DNA of 64,000 nt from Chrysemys picta bellii (GCF_011386835.1 NC_088792.1:65273787-65337786); one strand, 5' to 3'. Counted from the first letter of the stretch, positions 44,632 through 58,051 are shown. Notes: a model not told the origin generated them from the letters alone. Made by a program: numbers and translations.

Positions 44632-46317
44632 AAAGGAGGTAACCAGAGATACAAATCTTACCTCATGTGCTATTGTAACCATGGCTATTGCATATCCATT
44701 CTTAGACCTTTTGTTTATTTTCAGCCCTTCCTAAGTTACGTTTAAATTTTAGCCAAATTCTGCCCAGTCCTTGTGCAAGTATGTGGGGAAAAACTGTAAG
44801 GAGTCTCCCTCCTTTCATGGCTTTTCTGAAGGCCAGGTGAGATTGCAGAACCTGAGCTAACCTGCTGCTCTGACCCTGCTCTTCTAGGAGCACAAAGTAC
44901 CCCAAAGGGAGCATGGTGAAAGCAAGGCACTGGCCCGCCACTACTTCACTGCACCAGCCCACAGAAAAGGACCAGCCTGCAGCCTGCTGTGCATCCTAAA
45001 GAAAAGCAATAGCAGCTCCACATTGCCCTTTACTCTGGGCTGTGTTTAACAGGCATGAGCTCGCCCATAGATTGTATGAGCATTGGGGCACAGAACTATC
45101 GTTAGCTGTAAAGCACCATGTGTACACCTCTGACCCAATAAAAATCATAAATCCTAACACTCTTCCTGCATTTTGCAAGGGCCATGTACATCTATGTGCT
45201 GCATACCTTCACAGTAATAACAGTTCATAACCCACATTGCTAAGTTTTAGTACTGGTAGGTGAACTTCCAAAGGGTCCCTTTAATCTGAGTAAGCGATGG
45301 AAATTTCAAATGCTTTTCTGAACTGCTTCAGTCTGTGAAACCAGACTGGGAATTTCACAAGCACGCTTGAGGGTGCTTAACTTGAATTTGCGTCTTTTCT
45401 TGGTCCAGCAAAACCCAAATTTGTTGACCTTCGTGCCATGTTTCAAAGCCTATATATTCCCTCAAGTTTGTTCGGGAGCGGAGGGGAGTGAACTTTCTGG
45501 GAAGGGTCAAGTTTTTCATTGGAACAGGAGAGTGTTTTAGATATTTTTGTTGTCAAGATATCAACTTAGATGTATATTAGAATACAAGGGTCTTTCTGTA
45601 AACTCCTTGGGACTTGTATCGTGGTGCACATATTGAACAAGTCAACCCAGTGACGTAAATGGGACTATTTGTGAGAGTAATTGCTCATCAACGTAAGTAA
45701 GGGGCTCCCAGTTTTGGTCCATTGTTAGAACTGGACAAATAACATATAATAACAATGTACCTAAAACCTTAAGATGGGTACATTGTATAAGCTGAATAAA
45801 GGGTCCCACAGTAGCCAAGCTAACATGGAAGGGAAAGTAAGTGGCTAGGTTTGGCTGAGTAAGTAAAAAAATATGGTGATATTAACACCCTCTGGAATGG
45901 CATATGAGAGTTGTACATTCTACTGTGTAATAGACAGAATCCCACAGGATTCATACACCTCTTCTGCCAATATGACATTAAGGGGGTTGAATAGAAGCCA
46001 GCTAGTTTAAAGTTTCACGCAGTTGGAAAGCCTGAGTGTATAGAATATCTAATTTATATAGCCAGGGACAGATTTTCATAACCTGGCCTCCCTTATTCTT
46101 CCTACTATTAATTGCAGGTGCAGTTTGGGCTATTTATATGTCTAGGAAGCTAATTACAACCTCAGATCAGGTAATTAGATATTAAGTACCCTACATTACA
46201 TCTGCAATTATTTGTGCCCACAATATTGTGGGAGTAGAAAATGAGCCTTGAATAAGCCCATGCTGAATAGGTAGTGCAAGAACATTTTGTCGAAAACCAT
46301 TGTTTCACAGGGCGGTG
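44632..46317. other. No recognisable gene
   Basis: Unique sequence. Frames at 44702-44962 and 44996-45178 (minus) have no domain. Confidence 0.4.
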
Positions 46318-46325
46318 TCCTAAGT

Positions 46326-46553
46326 CAGTGGTTCTCAAACGTTTGTACTGGTGATCCCTTTCACACAGCAAGCCTCTGAGTGCGACCCCCCCCCCTTATA
46401 AATTAAAAACACTTGTTTATATATTCAACACCATTATAAATGCTGGAGGCAAAGCGGGGTTTGGGAGGAGGCTGACAGCTCGCAACTGCAACCCCCCATG
46501 TAATAACCTCATGACCCCCTGAGGGGTTCCAACCCCCAGTTTAAGAACCCCTG
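46326..46553. mobile_element. hAT-type MITE (CAGTGGTTCTCAAAC family), copy 1
   Basis: Ends are CAGTGGTTCTCAAACGTTTG and CCAGTTTAAGAACCCCTG. TCCTAAGT flanks both sides exactly (46318-46325 and 46554-46561). The interior has GCAAGCCTCTGAGTGCGACC, CACCATTATAAATGCTGGAG and CATGACCCCCTGAGGGGTTC. Non-coding. Confidence 0.9.
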
Positions 46554-46561
46554 TCCTAAGT

Positions 46562-49272
46562 GATACAGCCTCCACCCATACTCAAGGGAAAGTGAAAATC
46601 TATCCAATAGTGGAAAGCAAGCAGCTTTAATCTCCCAGCAGAAGTCTGTTGTAGCAGTTAGTGGCATAGTTTATCTGCAGCTCTCTGTGAGCATGCTAGC
46701 AGGGGGATCTTGCTTTCCAAGAATACCTTCATTGAGAAAGTCCGCACAGTCTGTGTGCACAGCTATAAGGAGGTCTCTGGTTTCACAACTATTTTCTTAC
46801 CATGTAACAGAGGGAGCCACTTTAATATCCTGCTATAATATTTAACAGTGAGGGTCAAGAGCAACATGGGAGGAACTGAAATAAACTTAATGAAAAGAGG
46901 CTCAAATATCTTGAAAGCGTATGGCCCTGCTGCTCTCTGGATTGAAAAAGGCCATGTCTATGAGATGCCACCTTGTGGCCTGAAAAATCTTTTATGTGAA
47001 ATACTAAAAAGCAAAGACATTTGCTCTGTGATACACTGTGAAAAGGTTCTACCTGCTGCAATCGTCTGCAAATTAGAATTGACTTGTGGTTTGAAACCAC
47101 CTCTTCAGCTTGGCTGCTCCCACCTGTATCATGCAGCTTTTTACCTTGCAATATCTTAGACTAGATCCTTTACTAACACGGGGCCTGTAGCTGCTTTAGG
47201 CCGCTAAAAGGAAGATGCACCCATTTTGCTTAAGTAGAATTCTGAATTCGCCCATGGTGATGCACATCCCCTAAGCAGCACAGATAGCAGCATCTGTCTT
47301 AAATTAAATGCTTTGATTAAAAACAGCATTTCAGAGCTCACAGCTTGAGATCTCATTACTGTAGAAGGATTTTGTTTTGTTTTGCAAGAGTAATATCGGA
47401 GTCTTAATTAGAAAGATTTTTTTAAAAATTCTTAATTCTCCTTTAACAATATCCAGAATAGTTGTAGATCTTTAAAGGCTTAACTTTAACCTTAAATGTC
47501 TGATTTTCAACTGAGTCTCAACCTAGTCTCTGATTTGACAGACATAATATTGACCCTGCAAATAACAGAACCTGTATTTTTCCACACCACAGGTAGCTGA
47601 GGATGCAACAATGGGGTTGAAGTTATTTTCAGGCACTAAATTACACCCACAAAACATAATCCCTGAAAATCAGGCCCCACAAGTCAAATTTTCAATCACT
47701 GGTCTCTAGGTTATGCCCATAAGAACTGCACACACATATACAAAACTAATTAATTATGCACATACCGCAAACATTTGCACCTGTAAAAGGCTAGTTGTGT
47801 TTGCAAATGCAAGTGTGATTAGTTGGCTGTATATGTATGTGTCAGGAGAAACCTAGTCCCACTGTTAAAATGTGAGTCTAACTATTCTGTTAAAATATTT
47901 TATAATCAGGGTGCTGATTCCATATTAAAATATGAGGCAACCTTGCAGTCTGTGCTTTTGATCCTGCATTCCTTGCAGAAAGGAATGCATGACCAAGCCT
48001 TTTGACAGTGAGCATTCGGTTACTGCTGGCTAGGCTGTCATAATGATAATACTCTTCAGCAAAATGGCAGCTAGTCTGCCATTTTATTTGAATAGCTTCA
48101 CTTCCTTGTTAAAGTCACAGCTAACAAATGGCAAGAAGTGCTTCTGCCCATGTGAACATTCAGACAGAGCACCAAAAAATGGGGTACAGATTTTTAAGGG
48201 TTTATTTGCATTTCCATTATAATATAAATCCTAATTTGTAGATGCTTTTATGTCAACAGCAAAAATTTGCCATATATGTATAGAGTCAAAAAAAAATCAG
48301 TTCAACCCTTTTTAAGTTACAGATCTGCCTGAAACAATTACTAGCTTGGGGGACTTTTGTGCATTCTGATAGCTCAGAAATTCCTTCTGTTTTCCACATT
48401 TTGCTGTCCATGGTGAGGACTAAACCAGGCAGTTTGGCTATTTACTTTTTAAAAACAAATAACTAAGATTATTAACATTTGTAAGGGAACTTTTCACATC
48501 ATGGTTTTCAATATGCATAAAGGGCCAAGCCCTCTTCCCAGTATCCAGCCCAAGTACCTGGGATGGGCCCTGGGGAACACCAGAGGGACTGTGTTGTTGT
48601 TCTTCTCATTAAAGCAAGGACAGCTTATATGTAATAATTACGGCCCAGATTCACCAAGGTATTAGGCTCCCAATATGGGGGGTGACCTCCTTGACTTGTG
48701 AAGCCACACCCCACTTCATTACATAACACCAACAGGCGCTTCACACAGGGGCAGGTGTGTGCCATCCTCTTCACAAACAAAACTGATTGTAGAAGTTAGT
48801 AGTATAGTTTGGCTGAGCCATTCCACAGCTGCTACTCTGGCCTGAGGAAAGGAATAGACTCTATACTTCCTTCCTTCCACACAGGAAAGAGAGTGGAGGA
48901 GCCACACAGCAGCAGACTCTCTAGACATGCTCCATCATACCCCTCACCCCCTCTGTACATGAGGCCAGGAGCACTCATGGAGCTAGAGTCTGTGCTGCAC
49001 AGGGAGTGTCATTCCCTTCGTGGCCTCCCTCATCCAAATTTTGCCTGTTTGGGCATTCAAGCCATTCAGCTGTTGCTGTTTGGGGCACTAGACGAAAGGT
49101 GTATTAACCTTATTACATCTCTGCACTTTGGACCGAGATATGTTCTGCAGTATCTTGATTCTCATAGAACTTAAATCCAGTTCCTATGGATAGTAAAGCT
49201 ATCCCTCTGTGGCCAAGAAATAAACTATAATTTACTATCCTTTATGGGGAAAGTCCTACAGAACTGAATAGG
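46562..49272. other. No recognisable gene
   Basis: Unique sequence. Frames at 46848-47159 and 48809-49174 (+) have no recognisable domain. Confidence 0.4.
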
Positions 49273-49280
49273 GACTAAGC

Positions 49281-49485
49281 CAGTGGTTCTCAAACTATTG
49301 TACTGGTGACCACTTTCACACAGCAAGCCTTTGAGTATGACCCCCCTTATAAATTAAAAAAACAAACACCATTATAAATGCTGGAGGCAAAGCAGGGCTT
49401 GGGGTGGAGGCTGACAGCTCCCGACCCCCATGTAATAACTTCATGACCCCCTAAGGGGTCCTGACCTCCAGTTTGAGAAGCCCTG
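49281..49485. mobile_element. hAT-type MITE (CAGTGGTTCTCAAAC family), copy 2
   Basis: Same family and orientation as 46326-46553, with a small internal deletion. Ends are CAGTGGTTCTCAAACTATTG and CCAGTTTGAGAAGCCCTG. Flanks GACTAAGC (49273-49280) and GACTAACC (49486-49493) agree at 7 of 8 bases. Confidence 0.85.
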
Positions 49486-49493
49486 GACTAACC

Positions 49494-52160
49494 ATTCAGG
49501 TCCTATAGAAATACACTTAGGTTCTATAGAAATGATTATAAAACCTGTAGATTTTAATAGAATATACTAATCTTTCTAAAGTTTTTTAAACATCCTATAC
49601 AATTCTATAGCCGGGATATGCAGTAATTTTCTACTAAAGTCTATAGGTTCATCCAAGAACTCCCATCGAAAAGTTACCATTTTCTATTAATTTTATAGGA
49701 CTTTTTCCAGAAGGTTTGCAAGGAAATGAACCCAGGCCAAGGTTGATTTGACGCCCTAGGCACCCTCAGATCCCTGCCAGGGTTTTGTCTCCTGCCGGCA
49801 AGTATTATCCAGTAGGGGTTGTTGCTGTAGCACTACTAAAGGAGACCATTCTGTTTATCCAAGGACATACCCATTTCCTTTAACAGTTCATTCTAAAGCT
49901 GCTGAAGCTGTAAATCTCATGAGTCCGTGTATTGCTCAGGTGCTGATAGAGCACAGTCTGAGCATGTTGATTGCAATCACCCATAGTTCAGGTTGGCTCT
50001 GTTATATAGGCTGAACAGACAGCTGCCTAAGGCAGCAACATTTTCTATAAACATTTGTGCCGGTGACTTTGGGCTGGTATAGGTGACTATTTCATGGCTT
50101 CTCTGAGGCAGCAGAACCTCTAGAACCAGCACCAGTCTCAGCAATATATAATACATATATTATGGGCATGGGCTCAGAGCCTCTGTACTTAAAAACAATG
50201 GGGAAACCGCAATGAATCTGCAGCGAAATAAATTGATCAAATTAAAAATAGAAATCCGCATATTCAAGTGCATCCAGAGTAAAAAAAATATATCGGGCCA
50301 TAGTGAAACAGAATCATTTAGTGTGCAGAATCACAATTTGCCATCTATGTAAACATGGCAAGAGCCTTTTCCTTGGCGGTTTTATAAGAACAGGGGTCAT
50401 TTGTTTAAATCCGCTTCTCCTACCAAAAAGTCAGAAGAAATAACCAGCCCCTGAAACACAAGGAGAGGATCATTATTCTCATTAGTGCAGCAGTTTCTCA
50501 TAAAGTGCAGTAAAACGTTGGTCCTGTCGTGAATAGGACCAACTGTTCGGGCCCCAAAACAAATCACACCGCAGTCTTAACGTAATAGGTAAGATTAATG
50601 GAACGTCATATAATGTGGGGAAACTCAAAAAATTAAGGTAATTCTGCAGAAATGGCTTGGAAGCATAGCCCACCTAAATGCATTTCATCCGGAGGATTAC
50701 CGTCTCCAGTGTGTTTAGTTAAGAGGTATATTAATTTTAAAGCCATGCCTTATGCAGTTCTATCCCGTGCTTAAAGGTTGGCTTTATGTTAAAAATGCTT
50801 AGCATGAAACCTTTGCTGAAAGTTTGCCCAAACATCTCACAGTTGATTGCAATCCAGAGTGTCTGGGGGCTCCAAGCTCCATACCTCAAAAATGTTTATG
50901 ATTGGTTGACTTTTTGGCTCCGCCACCTGGATTTGTCAGGGCCTCTTAGCTGCTGCTGGGAATGTGCCCTAGTCAGGCCCGGCTGCTCTCCCCTATCACC
51001 TCTCTGACAGATGAAAACACAACAGGGTCTGTTGGATGACTGACACATTCCTCCCCTGTCTGACTCTGAAAGGACTTCTTTAACAGCCCTGGAGTTGAGC
51101 TTTTGACTGACAGATTGTGAAGGGAAAAAGTCATTCAGTTCCATTAAGCTCAGTAACTGCTGTAGAACAAAACACCTTTTAAAAAAAATTGAATGAAAAA
51201 AGAGCTGTGGAAAGTGGGGGCATGAGCTTTAGGGGAGAAAAAAGAAGATTCTTTTCAGGTTCAAAGACAATCTTTCTCTTTGCATTCTGTCTATCAATTA
51301 GGGCAGCATTCCCAGAGGGAATACAGTCCAGCTCTCATTGGTGTCATTCAACTGCCAATCTGCCTGACATGAGCACCAAAGGGCCTCATGTTGCGCTGCG
51401 GAAACTGTCTGTCAGGCAATCAGCAGCTGCTATGACATCATCTTCTGTGTTTTTCTAGGACTATTATAGAAAAAAAAGGCTGAGTGAGTCCAAGAACTCT
51501 GCTCCAGCTCAGCATTCATATTTTCCTTTTACCCCCAACCTAAATTTCTTTATAAAAGGAAACACAGTTCTAGCGGCATGGCTCTATTAGCAGGATAACT
51601 AATTCCATACCGAAGAATGTGGACTGCCTGGTTTCAAATAATTCCTTTTCCATTAGAAAATCTATCAGATGAAAGAAGTACAATCGTAAAGATTTTTTTA
51701 AAATAATATTATGGGATATTTTTAAAAACAACTCTAACTTAAATAACAATCATATATCTATCCATCTGTCTATCCTCTCATTATCTATCTCTAATGCACC
51801 CACATCACTGTGACATCTCAGTGCCCTCACCGTCGTATCTGAGGCTGTTCTGTCACAATAGTAATAATACTTTACACTTGTAGAGTAACTGTACAGGCCA
51901 GATCCTGATCTTAGGTACATCTTAGGTAAATCAGGAGTAACTCTGGATTTTTCACACCTGTAACTGAGATTGGATTTAAGGTTTACATTCTTTAAGCCAA
52001 AAGCGCTACACAACTAAGTCATAATTAAGACATACTAAATCCTTATAATTATCTTGGGTGGCAGAGACGTAAGTCACTTAACACGCAGGTTACTGGTTGA
52101 TAACCCCAAGACCGCACTTTGCACTTCAGACAGGGCACTGGGAATCAGGGTACTTTGGCT
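49494..52160. other. No recognisable gene; degenerate tetranucleotide repeat
   Basis: 51755-51798 is a degenerate (ATCT)n-type tract (ATCTATCCATCTGTCTATCC). Frames such as 51189-51458 have no domain. Nothing else recognised. Confidence 0.4.
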
Positions 52161-52164
52161 GGGC

Positions 52165-52700
52165 TCTGCTCATGACTCTGTCACAGACTTCTGGGCAAGT
52201 CACTTAGGGTCCTCTATCATTGAAGTCAATGGAAGCAGGACTGAGACTTGGAGGGCATAACCTCTCTGTGCCTGAGGGTATGGCTACAGAGCAATTAGAC
52301 ACTCATGGCTAGCCCATGATAGCCAACTCGGATTCATGGGGTTTGGGCTGTGGGGCTGTTCCATTGCTGTGTAGACTTCCAGGCTCGGGCTGGAGCCTGG
52401 GGCCTAAGACCCTATGGGGTGGGAGTGTCCCAGAGCTTGGGCCCCAACTCAAGATTGAAAGTCTGCACAGCAATGGAACAGCCCCACAGCCCAAGCCCTG
52501 TGAGCCCGAGTTGGCTGGCATGGGACAGCCATGGATTTTTCTTTGCTGTATAGACATATCCTGAGTCCCTGCCTGTAAAATGGCGATCTTAACCTCCTGT
52601 GAGGCAGGAACCAGCAGCCAGGCTAAATTCATTCATATTTGTAAAGTGCTTTGAGACTCCTGAGCAGAATGTGCTATAGAAGTGCAAAGTATTACCCAAG
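52165..52700 (+). repeat. MIR SINE interrupted by a MITE
   Basis: GACTCTGTCACAGACTTCTG, GGCAAGTCACTTAGG and ACCTCTCTGTGCCTGAG precede the insertion at 52276-52561. TCCCTGCCTGTAAAATGGCG and GTAAAGTGCTTTGAGACTCC follow it. The MIR reads through when the insertion is removed. Confidence 0.8.
52276..52561. mobile_element. Foldback Harbinger-like MITE inside MIR
   Basis: Ends are GGGTATGGCTACAGAGCAA and TTGCTGTATAGACATATCC. TGA flanks both sides (52273-52275 and 52562-52564). The interior is a long imperfect palindrome: GGCTGTGGGGCTGTTCCATT pairs with AATGGAACAGCCCCACAGCC. Same family as 59259-59526. Confidence 0.85.
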
Positions 52701-54894
52701 AGAAACCCCCACTGACTTCAAAAGAACTTTGCCTGAGTCAGGACTACATGAAAACTGAAAGCCAGACTGTGAGTGGGTCAAATTCCCTCTTCCTTGCACT
52801 ACTCTCAGTGGTAGTCCATGCACTCCCAGGAGTACAGCATGGGTGTTCCTGCTTGCCCATGTGAGATCAAGCCAGGAGTGAGTGGTGGAGAGTAGCAGGT
52901 TTCTAATTCTCCCTACTGACCCATAGTGTTGAACCGGTACATGCTAGAGAGTAGCTTATATCAGCCTAACATGAACAATCTCCCTGATACTTCTCTGGGT
53001 GCAGTGTGGCTCCACACCCTTTCTCAGGGCTGTGACATTAAAGCTACAGCCTAGCCCTGAGCAATGACTAGGAAAGCGCCCTTTACTATTATCCATTCAG
53101 AGCTCTTTGGTAATAATTCTCTTGGCTGGTTAATTTTGCCATGGTTTTTTAGTTGGGGATTATTAAAGGCCTTAACCTATTAAGGACAGGCTGCAAAATG
53201 ACAACAGCTCAGCTCTGCATGGAACTGTGTGCTGACTTGTACAGCTGCCAAAGTCCTGTTGTATGAGCCATTTTCGGCTGTTCAGACTTCTGTCTTGTTT
53301 CAGTGAGGGATTATTATAAATCTTCACACATTCCTGATGGACCTTACAAGCTGCTTAGCCAAACTCTGTATGGACTTGCACGCAAAGCTGCCCCGCTGCT
53401 GCCAGAGTCACTATGTCTTTCTTTTTTATTTTTTACAACCCTGCCAAAGTTCTGAAAGCCTTGAACTGCTACCATTTCAGTCCCCTCAGGCAAGATGTAG
53501 CTTGATACCCTAGCTATGTTCACTGCCTGCATTTGGGCACCATTCTTTCTAACCTGGAAGTGAACCGTGTAAATTAAGACATTCTCCAAGCAAAAAACAG
53601 AGTTGCTAGATTTCGAGATTAGTGGCATGCATGGGGAGGACGGGTGAGAACTACCTAGGCTTCCGCCTCCCCAACAAGGAAGATAAATTAAGAGATGTCG
53701 TCCTGTGCCATCTGCAGCAAACAGACTCGGCTGAAGCAATGGCAAGCATAATGGCTCCTTAGTGAGAAAATCTGGCTACTACCAGTGTGGTTCAACATCA
53801 TGGATTTTCATTAACAAAGCATGAAGGCGCAAATACTGACAAACAGCAGAGACCTCGCTGAAAAGTGGCAGACCTGCCAAGGTTCCACTTCTAGTGACCA
53901 GAGAGGCAGGCCTCAGAGAAGCTGAGAATGGAGACCTCTCAGAGCACTGACGTTTTGTGACTCTCTCCACATGAGCACAAAAGACGAGCTTTAGATAGGC
54001 CAGAGCAGCATAGCCATTTGGCTAGTGAGTTCACAGCTACATGGAACCACTAGGCAAAAGGGGAGCAAATGGAGGACAGTGGCAGCTGCATTTTTTGCAC
54101 AACTGCTCCGTGTCATGGTTCCAGGCTCAATTGAAGGATTCCATCCCCTCCTCCTTTGCACAGAGCCAAGAATTTAGCCCAAAGAAAGAAAACCAAGAGA
54201 AAATGAAAGACATGAAGACACACGAGGCCTGGTTCTGCTCTGACACTAGTGTAAGTCAGGAGATACACATTTGAAGTCAATGGAGTTAGGCCAGGGAACA
54301 TGTAGTGTAAGGGGCAGCAAAATCAGATACACTTTGTATTCTAGTTTTAGTGGCCAAATTCTGGTCCTGGTAAAGTCACTGGGTGAAACCTTCTAATATT
54401 TTTAATCTAGCAACCTACTTTAAAAGACTATCTTAAGCGTCCTTGTCCTTTTTATGTTGAATTAACAGCAAGATTGATTTCATTCCCTTGTCAGTGTCCT
54501 TGTGGTAAACAATCGGGTTGCTGTTTCAAATCTGTCCAGCCTGCTGCATATTTTAAACACATCTTCCTTCTAGTTTAAAAATGGCTTTGCGTGGAGTATT
54601 TCATTTTCAAACAATTCTGGAATGCTTTTAGCAGTCCAGACTCAATAGCATTCATTCCTTTGCCAGAACATTCAAACCTCTCACTTCTACGGATAGCAGG
54701 AGCTTACAATATGTATAAAATTCTTTATTAACATTATCTGAGTTGTGAGGACCCAAGACAGGGTCCCCAAATAAAGTCAGTCCAAAACTCGATTTAAACT
54801 GAAAGAAAGGGAGAAGAGCTTCATTCAGTTTAGAATTTCATGGAGATACAGTACTGGCACTGAGCAAAGCTAGGGAATATGTAGCCTTACAGAG
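52701..54894. other. No recognisable gene
   Basis: The 133-codon frame at 53344-53745 (minus) shows no recognisable domain, repeat or splice context that I can defend. Confidence 0.4.
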
Positions 54895-54990
54895 CTCCCT
54901 GCCCGAGTTCTTTAGGGTAGGGAATGTCTCTTGAAGAGCACCTAGCCAATCTGGTTGTGGGCTCTAGGTGCTACTGTAATCTAATAATAA
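54895..54990 (+). repeat. L2/MIR-like 3' end fragment
   Basis: AGTTCTTTAGGGTAGGGAAT, GAAGAGCACCTAGCCAATCT and GCTCTAGGTGCTACTGTAAT with TCTAATAATAATG match the pattern of the fragment at 5225-5350. Confidence 0.6.
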
Positions 54991-55609
54991 TGTCCTAATT
55001 AATTGCCATGATCTACATGTCAACAAGGCATCTTCCTATTCTGGAGGAAGTCACACCTAGCCCTCCACTTTGAAGAGATCACCCATGCACCGAACATTAA
55101 TGGGAGAGGGAAGTAAATGGAGAAATTTTGCTGGGCCCCATCCCCTGATAAAAATGGCAGATGGCTATGTCTGAATTATGGCCAATTGCGGAGATGGGGC
55201 AGAGATATTTCTCTCTGTCTCTTCCCAGGGTCTTTTCCTGACACACTGATATTAAAACACATTAGCAAAGGTTTTGTCGGTGTTAGTTGGTGCTCCATTT
55301 TCCAGTGAATGGAGTTAGCATGCAGTTTTCCAGTTCTAAGCTTAGCGCACTCGAGTACACTGCGTCTCATCAAACTATTCCAACAACTTCAACTCATTTT
55401 TCTCCATTTACTTTTCTCTATGCACTGATGACCTTCCCTCCAGAGGGGAGGATTTGCTATGATTTTCTCCAGGGCAAGGCAACAAACCAAGCCCAAGCCT
55501 GATTATTCACATAGCTGGAGTAGCGTAACTTAGGTTGACTTACCCCGGTAGTGAAGACAAGCCTTTAAGTACTCAAGTTTGAAAATGTTGCTCTTAACCT
55601 TTCTGTGTC
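54991..55609. other. No recognisable gene
   Basis: Short frames only (55117-55308, 55287-55502). No domain. Confidence 0.4.
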
Positions 55610-55612
55610 TTA

Positions 55613-55907
55613 GGGTATGTCTACACTACCCGCTGGATCGGCGGGCAGCGGTCGATCCAGCAGGGCTCGATTTATCGTGTCTAGTCTAGACATGATAAAT
55701 CAACCCCCGAGCACTCTCCCATCAACTCCTGTACTCCACTGCTGCGCAAGGTACAGGCAGAGTCGACGGAGGAGTGGCAGCAGTCGACTCACCGCAGTGA
55801 AAACACCGCGGTGAGTAAGTGTAAGTACGTTGACTTCAGCGACGTTATTCATGTCGCTGAAGTTGCATAACTTAGATCGATCCTCCACCCCCAGTGTAGA
55901 CCATGCC
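55613..55907. mobile_element. Harbinger-like MITE, copy 4
   Basis: Ends are GGGTATGTCTACACTACCCG and CAGTGTAGACCATGCC. TTA flanks both sides (55610-55612 and 55908-55910). The interior has ATTTATCGTGTCTAGTCTAG...ATGATAAAT and AGCGACGTTATTCATGTCGC. More diverged from copies 2 and 3 but built the same way. Confidence 0.85.
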
Positions 55908-55910
55908 TTA

Positions 55911-57204
55911 GTTTCCCCATTTTATCCATATTGACCTGAGGGAAGTGTTGTAACTATTAATATTAAATATGTATGCATACCTTTGAAGGTGTAAAGCATG
56001 GTATAACTATAATTATATCTTGTAAACTGTGGAAGTATTCTCACACTGTTGTGGCCTCAAAGGCAGTGAGGGGGACACTCAATCAGAAAAGAAAAAAGCA
56101 ATGGATCTTGAGATTTGCATCAGTAAGTCACCTTTTCCCAAGTGACACACACATTAGCCACAAGATGTGCTAGTAAGTGAAGTGTCATGGATAAGGATGA
56201 CTAAGCACACCTGGTTTCTTGACCTGCATGGACAGCAATTGGTAAACTTTAGTACATGAGGATGGAGTATGCTTGTAATTTGTTATAAATCCTAGCTGTT
56301 TTTTTCTTGTCAGAAAAGCAAGTCTGGTCCTGAAGCTCTGGGTGTGTACAAGTAGGGTATTCACAGGAAGACCAGGACAAACTATGGTAGTCTGTGGTAG
56401 GAATCAATAAAAACTTAGATTGATTCATGTCTGCTTGATTTTACTAATTCCTGATCTACATGATTTGATGCTTCTAGGGCCTAATTCTGCAATCCTTCCT
56501 CACTTATTATTCAAATAATCCCACTGAAGTCAATGGGACTAGTGCGGCATTGAGGATTTCTCCTTTAATTCCAAAATATCATGCAGTTTATACATGCAGG
56601 ATAAGGACAAGAGTGGGGGGAAGTGTTGTAGCTTGTCGCCCATGTTAGTGATGATTCAGTCATTGAGATGGACAGTCGCCAGCTGCAGTAAGAAATTTAA
56701 GGAGGACTGAAAATGTAGCTGAGCACAAAAGAAAGTGTACAATGAACGGCTGTTTCTTTCACGGTGTCAGCACTGGGCTAGTGATATGCCAGGGGGAGGA
56801 GAATTCACATTCTTCTCCAAAACACGTGTAGGAAATAGATCGCTTTAAAAAGAGGAGGAAAAGTCTTCAAGTAAATAATGTCAGATTTTATTTACTTCAG
56901 CTTTGAACCCTTATCACTTTTTTAACATTTACAAGGCAACCGTATGTAACTAATCTATCACAGAGTGTTGTTTATCCTTTACCAGTAACATTAAACTTTC
57001 AATGACATATGCCCAAGCCCTGGGAGATCCAGGAAGCCACAAGGTCTGGAAATCTTGATTTATTTTCACATGCAGCAAACAAATCTATTTAATTCGAAAA
57101 ACATGTTTGAAATTTTACTCAAAATGAAACCAACTTTTTTTTTTTAATGAAATGGTTAAAAAAATACTTGGCAAAACATCCAGAGCTTTGGAAATTATTT
57201 CAAA
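55911..57204. other. No recognisable gene
   Basis: AT-rich unique sequence. A T run is at 57134-57145. Nothing else supportable. Confidence 0.4.
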
Positions 57205-57400
57205 ATGTGGGTGAATTATTAATTATTAGTTGTATTACAGTAGTGCCTATGAGCCCCAGTCACAGATCAGGACCCCACTGTGCGAGGCACTGTACAAACA
57301 CAGAACAAAAAGACAGTCCCTGCCCCAAAGAGCTCAAAATCCAGTAGCAGATGGATACAGACAGACAGATGGGGAAGTTCCATGCTGGCCAATATTGTCT
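57205..57400 (-). repeat. L2/MIR-like 3' end, minus strand
   Basis: TATTACAGTAGTGCCTATGA, GATCAGGACCCCACTGTGCG, AGGCACTGTACAAACACAGA and ACAGTCCCTGCCCCAAAGAG form the reverse complement of the tail seen at 5225-5350. Open frames on both strands here are chance frames. Confidence 0.7.
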
Positions 57401-57821
57401 CATTGTTTCCTTGTACTTCCCCACTTGTCTGTCCGTCTGCATCTGCTGTCAGCACATTGGAGGTTTAACTGTTTGGGGTAAGGCACCAACCTCCCAGAAT
57501 TCTCTGCTGCCCAGTTCATTTGTATCACCTCCTAGAAGAGTTTACTTCCAAGGCACTATATCCCCACCTGGAACCTGCCTATTTACATGATCAATATTTC
57601 CCACTGGAGTATTTGTAGGTAAAACTATCATAATCATCACTTTCTTCCAATACATGCTAATATTCAAATGTGTCAATAAATTAATTTCAAGAGTAATGGC
57701 CTACATTTTCGCAAGTGACTGGTGATTCTGGGTGCCTCCATTTTTGGGTGCCCACTCTGATACACCTTGAAGGGATTTTCATACGGTGGGTGCTCAACAC
57801 TTTCTGAAAATCAGACCTCTA
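57401..57821. other. No recognisable gene
   Basis: Nothing recognised. Confidence 0.4.
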
Positions 57822-57824
57822 TAA

Positions 57825-58048
57825 GGGCTTGTCTACACAGGTTAACTGATTAACTCCATTGGTGGGTGCTATTATTCCAGAATAAGAGTGTTTTATTCCA
57901 AATTGCTTGATCTGTTACCTAATTTGGCATAAAGCACACTTATTCAGGAATAAGCACATCAACACATGGAATTAACCAGGAATAGTTAATCGGTTTTAAA
58001 TGCACGCCCTACCTTATTCCAGATTAATTTAATGTATAGACAAGGCCC
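57825..58048. mobile_element. Harbinger-like MITE, AT-rich family
   Basis: Ends are GGGCTTGTCTACACA and TGTATAGACAAGGCCC. TAA flanks both sides (57822-57824 and 58049-58051). The interior has GTTAACTGATTAACTCC and GGAATTAACCAGGAATAGTT in inverted arrangement. A different interior from the CpG-rich MITE family, with related ends. Confidence 0.85.
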
Positions 58049-58051
58049 TAA

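Noticed and set aside
53344..53745. 133-codon minus-strand frame
   Set aside because: No recognisable motif; cannot be distinguished from a chance frame.
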